Of a stretch of 54,335 nucleotides of DNA, positions 50,760 through 54,335 are shown one piece after another. The translations under genes were made by a program, and so were the position numbers. Each line of letters starts with the position of its first letter. Positions within the stretch are counted from its first letter, which is position 1. This stretch comes from Sulfuritalea sp. GTDB taxonomy: Bacteria; Pseudomonadota; Gammaproteobacteria; Burkholderiales; Rhodocyclaceae. Under the pieces are notes generated by a model. It searched no databases and had not been told where the DNA came from. It saw nothing but the letters and a program-made list of their open reading frames with translations. The stretch covers positions 1 to 54,335 of the forward strand of contig JADJQA010000080.1 of the NCBI GenBank assembly GCA_016712985.1. Reading direction: 5' to 3'.

Positions 50760-51086
50760 ATGGCCATCGATACACGACAAATCGACCAGATGCTCTCCGA
50801 GCTGCGTTCTGCCTCCGCCCTGGCGGGCAGCAAGCCGGCAGGCAATGCCGCGCCCGCGGAAGGGCCGGATTTCTCCCAGGTCTTGAAGTCCACCATCGAT
50901 CAGGTCAATGCGGCCCAGCAGGAGGCGCAGAAGATGGCAACGGATTTTTCCAGCGGGCAGGGCAACGTCAATCTGCAGGATGTCATGATCAACCTGCAAA
51001 AGGCCAACCTGTCCTTCCAGCAGATGGTGCAGGTCAGGAACAAACTGGTGTCGGCGTATCACGACATCATGAACATCCAGGTTTGA
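50760..51086 (+). CDS. fliE: FliE, MS ring-rod junction protein
   Basis: A 108-residue protein: MAIDTRQIDQMLSELRSASA, a flexible Ala/Gly segment, then the conserved helix block DFSQVLKSTIDQVNAAQQEA and NVNLQDVMINLQKANLSFQQ with MVQVRNKLVSAYHDIMNIQV at the end. It joins the rod to FliF and is the first exported rod part. It stands alone on the plus strand, separated from the fliF operon by fleSR. Confidence 0.96.
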   Translation: MAIDTRQIDQMLSELRSASALAGSKPAGNAAPAEGPDFSQVLKSTIDQVNAAQQEAQKMATDFSSGQGNVNLQDVMINLQKANLSFQQMVQVRNKLVSAYHDIMNIQV

Positions 51087-51140
51087 TGCGGCACTGGTTA
51101 TCCACAGATCCTGTGCATTAATCGGCGCCGGCCTCCCTGT

Positions 51141-51238
51141 TCGTCATTCCGGCGAAAGCCGGAATCCAGGGCATACCGGTGGTAGCCGAGAACATAATCA
51201 GATAAACGAACTGGACCCCGGCGTTCGCCGGGGTGACG
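51141..51238. repeat. REP pair downstream of fliE
   Basis: Hairpins ATTCCGGC-GAAA-GCCGGAAT (51146-51165) and ACCCCGGC-GTTC-GCCGGGGT (51215-51234), with GTC before the first and GAC after the second, are arranged head to head. It is the same family as the pair at 37786-37860. It lies in the convergent gap between fliE and the outer membrane factor gene and may end both transcripts. Confidence 0.82.
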
Positions 51239-51277
51239 AGTGCGGAAATCAAGCCGTGACGAATTTTTCACAGGCTC

Positions 51278-52594
51278 TCAGGCTTGTGGCGCATCCCCTC
51301 CGCCCAGCGCCTTGTAGAGTTGCGCGGCGGTGCTGAGCTGGGAGCGACGAATCTGGACGGCGGCCTGCTGCTGAAGGAATAGCTCGCGCTGCGCGTCCAG
51401 CACCTCAAGATAGCTCGCGCTTCCGGCCTTGAAGCGTACCTCGGCGACGATCAATCGCTCCTGATACGCCCTGACGATGGCTTCGACGGCCTGTCGCTGC
51501 TCAGCCAGACTGGCTCTGGCCGAGAGCAGATCGGCGACCTCGCGAAATGCCTGCTGGATGGTTTTTTCGTAGTCGGCGACGGCGGAATCCTTGCGTGCTT
51601 CGGCGGCATCTGCTAAAGCCGCCGTGCGGCCGCCGTCGAACAGCGGCCTGGACAACCCTGGTTGGAACAGCCAGTTTCCCGAACCCGGAGCGAACAGCTT
51701 GGCAAGACTGACGCTGGCCAGGCCAAGCCCTGCCGTCAGCAGGATTCTCGGCAGAAACGCCGCCCGCGCCGCGCCGACATTGGCATGGGCTTCCTTCAAA
51801 CGATACTCCGCGGCGATCACGTCAGGCCGCGCATACAGAACCTCGGACGGAATTCCCGGCGCCAGGTCGTTGCGCACCTCCTGGTCACGCAATCTTCTTC
51901 CCGCGGGCATCTCGCCGGGGGCTTTGCCGACCAGGAGAGTCAGCCCGTGTTCGGCACTCGCCCGCTGATCCACCAGGCTCGCCAGTTCGCCCTGGGCGGA
52001 ATGGAAGGCCCCTTCCGCCAGAAGATAGTCGGAGCGCGGGGCAGCGCCGAGCTCCATTCCGCGCCGTATCAGGTCGCGGCTCCTTTTTCTGGTCTCGATT
52101 GCGGAGCGCGCAATGGCCGTGCGCTCGTCAAGCTCCAGCAGGGTGAAGTAGAGATTTGCCACTTCCGAAATCAGGGCGATGCGCATGGCGCGACTCGCCG
52201 ACTCGCTGGCAAGATAGTTTGCCTTCGCCGCATCGGACAGGTTGGCGACACGCGCCCAGAAATCCAGTTCGAACGATACGACGGTCAGCGCAAGGTCGAC
52301 GCGCTGGGTGGTTTGCGGGTTGTCGGTGCCGGTGAATGCGGGCGGGATCCTGCTCTTCCTCTCGCTTAGGGAGAGATCCCCCGATGGCAGGCGGTCCGCG
52401 CGTGTAACGCCGTACAGCGCGCGTGTTTCCGAAACCCGGGCCAGCGCGATCTTCAGGTCGCTGTTGTGCTCCAGGGCGCTGGTGATCAGCGCCTGCAAAC
52501 GCGGATCCTGAAAGAACATGCGCCATTCGATCTGTGTCGCCTTCACCGTCCCTTCGACGGCGTCGCCCTTCGGCCTTGATCGGCGACGCGGCAT
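51278..52594 (-). CDS. Outer membrane efflux/secretion factor (NodT/TolC type), no signal peptide seen
   Basis: A 438-residue protein of the OMF family: ARVSETRALYGVTRADRLPS, the alpha-helical barrel repeats (LYFTLLELDERTAIARSAIE), PGIPSEVLYARPDVIAAEYR, ANVGAARAAFLPRILLTAGL and C-terminal VLDAQRELFLQQQAAVQIRR. The start lies right at the stop of the upstream HlyD-like gene, and the N-terminus (MPRRRSRPKG) is basic without a signal peptide or lipobox. NodT-type members normally have about 40 more residues there. It may be truncated, or the N-terminus is hidden. It should form the outer exit of the type I system. Confidence 0.87.
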   Translation of the reverse strand: MPRRRSRPKGDAVEGTVKATQIEWRMFFQDPRLQALITSALEHNSDLKIALARVSETRALYGVTRADRLPSGDLSLSERKSRIPPAFTGTDNPQTTQRVDLALTVVSFELDFWARVANLSDAAKANYLASESASRAMRIALISEVANLYFTLLELDERTAIARSAIETRKRSRDLIRRGMELGAAPRSDYLLAEGAFHSAQGELASLVDQRASAEHGLTLLVGKAPGEMPAGRRLRDQEVRNDLAPGIPSEVLYARPDVIAAEYRLKEAHANVGAARAAFLPRILLTAGLGLASVSLAKLFAPGSGNWLFQPGLSRPLFDGGRTAALADAAEARKDSAVADYEKTIQQAFREVADLLSARASLAEQRQAVEAIVRAYQERLIVAEVRFKAGSASYLEVLDAQRELFLQQQAAVQIRRSQLSTAAQLYKALGGGDAPQA

Positions 52595-52595
52595 C

Positions 52596-53987
52596 TCAAG
52601 GCTCCCGGAGGGACTCGAACAGCCGGCGCGAAATCGGGTCCATCAGGTACTTCATGAAGCTGCGCTCGCCGGTCCTGATCACCACATCCACGGACATTCC
52701 AGGGTGCAGCTTGCGGCCTTGCAGCTTGGTGATGCCCTCCGGTGTCACTTCGACCCGGGCCAGGTAGTAGGGCGGCGTCGGCGGCGGCGGCTCATGGCGG
52801 TCGCTCGATACGGACTGGACACGGCCCAGAATGACGATTGCCGGCGTATCCGGGAAGGTGGAGATTCGAATATCGGTCTCCAGCGCCGGCTTGACGCGGC
52901 TCGCGGCGGCGATGGGAACTTGTACGTCGATCAGCAGCTTGTCTCCGCCGGGCACGATTTCCATCAGCTTGGTGTTTGGTGCGATGACGACTCCGGGAGC
53001 CTGGGCAATCATCGCGACGACTTGCCCGGCGAGAGGGGCGCGAACCGTCATTCGATCGAGGTCGGCGTTGGCTTCTTTCAGTTTCTCGGTCAGGTTGGCG
53101 ACTTCCCGGCGGGTCTCGGTGGCCTGCGTTTCCGCCTCCTTCAGATACTCCTGCCGGCGCTGAAGCTGGCGCAGCCGAATTTCCGCGCCGCTGCTTCCCT
53201 CGCGGGCGATTCGTGCTTCCAGATCACTGGTCACGCTACTGAGTTCGGCGAGTTGTCGTTCCTGTTCAAGCAAGCGGTTGCGCGGGGTATATCCCTCCTC
53301 CACCAGCGGCCGGGTGCTCTCGATCTCCTTGCGCAGCGAGTCCGCTTGTTGTCGCCGCGCGTAAAGCTGATAGCGCGTTCCGGTGGCCTGGATTTTCGAA
53401 GCCACGAGGTTTTCCTGAAGAATCGCCAGCTCGCCCTTGAAGGCATTCTGTCGCGCACGAAACAATTGCTCCTGGGCGCGCAGCAGGTCTTCGCGACCCA
53501 GCAGCGCGGCATAGGTGACGATTTCGTCGGGGAACCTGAAATTCGCCGCTGATGCCAGCTCCGCCGCGAGCCTGGACTGCCTGGCCACCGCCGCGATGTA
53601 CTCGTGGAGCACGGTATCGCGGGCGGACTGAGCCCGCACCGAATCCAGTTCGAGGAGGATGTCGCCCTCCTTGACGGTCTGGTTCTCACGAATCCTGACG
53701 ACGGATACCGTCCCTCCAGTCAGATGCGAGATCGCTTTGCGGTGCGATTCGACGACGACCACTCCCGGCGCGGTAATACCCTCGCCAAGAGGCGCGAATA
53801 TGGCCCACAGCGCCGTAAGGCCGAGCCCGAAGAAGATCACCCCATAGCCAAAGGCAATCGCGCTGCGCGGATTGTCGAGATCGTCGAGCGAAGATCCGGC
53901 GTCCGCTGCTCTCGCCGTAGCCAATCTGCTTTCTGCCACGGACGGCCTGCGCAGGATCTTCCGCCACCAGGAAAAGCTAGCGGTCAT
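52596..53987 (-). CDS. HlyD/PrtE-type membrane fusion protein of type I secretion
   Basis: A 463-residue adaptor. ATG 53987 (MTASFSWWRKIL) is preferred; TTG at 54044 would add 19 residues. It has one membrane helix (AIAFGYGVIFFGLGLTALWA), a barrel-sandwich half (LTGGTVSVVRIRENQTVKEG with ILLELDSV), a long coiled coil (about 150-320), then the second lipoyl half (APLAGQVVAMIAQAPGVVIA) and HlyD C-terminal VEVTPEGITKLQGRKLHPGM. It bridges the ABC exporter to the outer membrane factor. Confidence 0.92.
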   Translation of the reverse strand: MTASFSWWRKILRRPSVAESRLATARAADAGSSLDDLDNPRSAIAFGYGVIFFGLGLTALWAIFAPLGEGITAPGVVVVESHRKAISHLTGGTVSVVRIRENQTVKEGDILLELDSVRAQSARDTVLHEYIAAVARQSRLAAELASAANFRFPDEIVTYAALLGREDLLRAQEQLFRARQNAFKGELAILQENLVASKIQATGTRYQLYARRQQADSLRKEIESTRPLVEEGYTPRNRLLEQERQLAELSSVTSDLEARIAREGSSGAEIRLRQLQRRQEYLKEAETQATETRREVANLTEKLKEANADLDRMTVRAPLAGQVVAMIAQAPGVVIAPNTKLMEIVPGGDKLLIDVQVPIAAASRVKPALETDIRISTFPDTPAIVILGRVQSVSSDRHEPPPPTPPYYLARVEVTPEGITKLQGRKLHPGMSVDVVIRTGERSFMKYLMDPISRRLFESLREP

Positions 53988-54183
53988 GGTCGCAATTTGC
54001 GGGGAACAATGGTCGGAGCATCCAGCCATTCTAGGGTCCGGCAATCATGGCAAAGCCAGACAAAAGCAGCGGAAACGAGGGCATACCCTTTGACTGCGCC
54101 GAAATTGACGACGTCGTCCTGCCAGCGGGGACTCTCCGTACCACGAAGCATGGAAATGCGACTCGGAAATGCGATTCGCGGTC
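53988..54183. other. Spacer between ABC transporter and HlyD-like gene
   Basis: About 200 bases with no gene, promoter or repeat that I can recognise. Confidence 0.4.
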
Positions 54184-54335
54184 TTAGACTTTTGCGGCCG
54201 CTGCCGCCGCGGCGAGCTTGGTCATGACCTGTTCGCGCGGGCCGTAGAGCAATACCTGGCCGTCCTGCATGACCAGAATCAGGTCGCAATTGCGGATGGC
54301 TATCGGCCGATGGCTGACGATCATCACCGTCTGCC
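54184..54335 (-). CDS. Type I secretion ABC transporter, C-terminal end (cut by the window edge)
   Basis: Only the last 49 residues are present: QTVMIVSHRPIAIRNCDLIL, VMQDGQVLLYGPREQVMTKL and an alanine-rich end. VSHRP is the H-loop that follows the Walker B and D-loop of an ABC ATPase. The DGQVLLYGPREQV tail matches PrtD/LapB-like exporters. It lies upstream of the HlyD-like and OMF genes in the normal type I order. The exported substrate is not in the window. Confidence 0.85.
   Translation of the reverse strand, partial: QTVMIVSHRPIAIRNCDLILVMQDGQVLLYGPREQVMTKLAAAAAAAKV

Overview
ORGANISM. The window is GC-rich and carries one nearly complete flagellar and chemotaxis island. The gene order (flhDC, motAB, che genes, flhBAFG, fliA, then flg and fli operons), an FlhDC master regulator with betaproteobacterial-type sequence, cheZ, a MotC/MotD second stator and REP-type hairpins in spacers point to a betaproteobacterium, perhaps Rhodocyclales or Nitrosomonadales. 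This placement is inference from recalled family sequences; there is no rRNA or tRNA in the window. LAYOUT. 1-2540: three genes broken by many frameshifts (a YgiQ-like radical SAM protein, an HNH endonuclease and a TonB-like protein), with an unassigned stretch at 426-1157. 2544-3104: a Nudix hydrolase on the minus strand. 3413-13859 (+): flhD, flhC, motA, motB, a chemoreceptor, two cheV, cheY, cheZ, cheA. 13947-21956 (+): flhB, flhA, flhF, flhG, fliA, motC, motD, mostly overlapping or closely spaced. 21994-23603 (-): flgN, flgM, flgA. 23843-36621 (+): flgBCDEF, a second hook-like gene, flgGHIJKL and a small lipoprotein gene coupled to flgL. 36662-47970 (-): fliR, Q, P, O, N, M, L, K, J, I, H, G, F, read from fliF toward fliR. 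48126-51086 (+): a FleS/FleR-type sensor kinase and sigma-54 activator, then fliE. 51278-54335 (-): outer membrane factor, HlyD-type adaptor and the end of an ABC transporter (type I secretion). HOW IT WORKS. FlhDC presumably starts the cascade. Good -24/-12 promoters stand before flgB, flgK and fliE, with a weaker one before fliF, and FleS/FleR is the obvious local activator. FliA (sigma-28) and its anti-sigma FlgM supply the late step, with sigma-28-like sites before flgM and flgK. This is a mixture of enteric/beta (FlhDC) and pseudomonad/vibrio (FleSR, sigma-54) logic. Flagellin, fliD, fliS, cheW, cheR, cheB, rpoN and fleQ are not in the window. DATA QUALITY. At least nine otherwise normal genes (flhD, flhC, the chemoreceptor, cheY, flhA, motC, flgM, flgA, flgL, and probably fliF) have one- or two-base frame breaks, many in runs of 3-4 identical bases, and the first 2.5 kb has many more. 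Sequencing or assembly error, worst near the contig end, explains this better than gene decay. flgF is different: it has lost an internal block as well as its frame.
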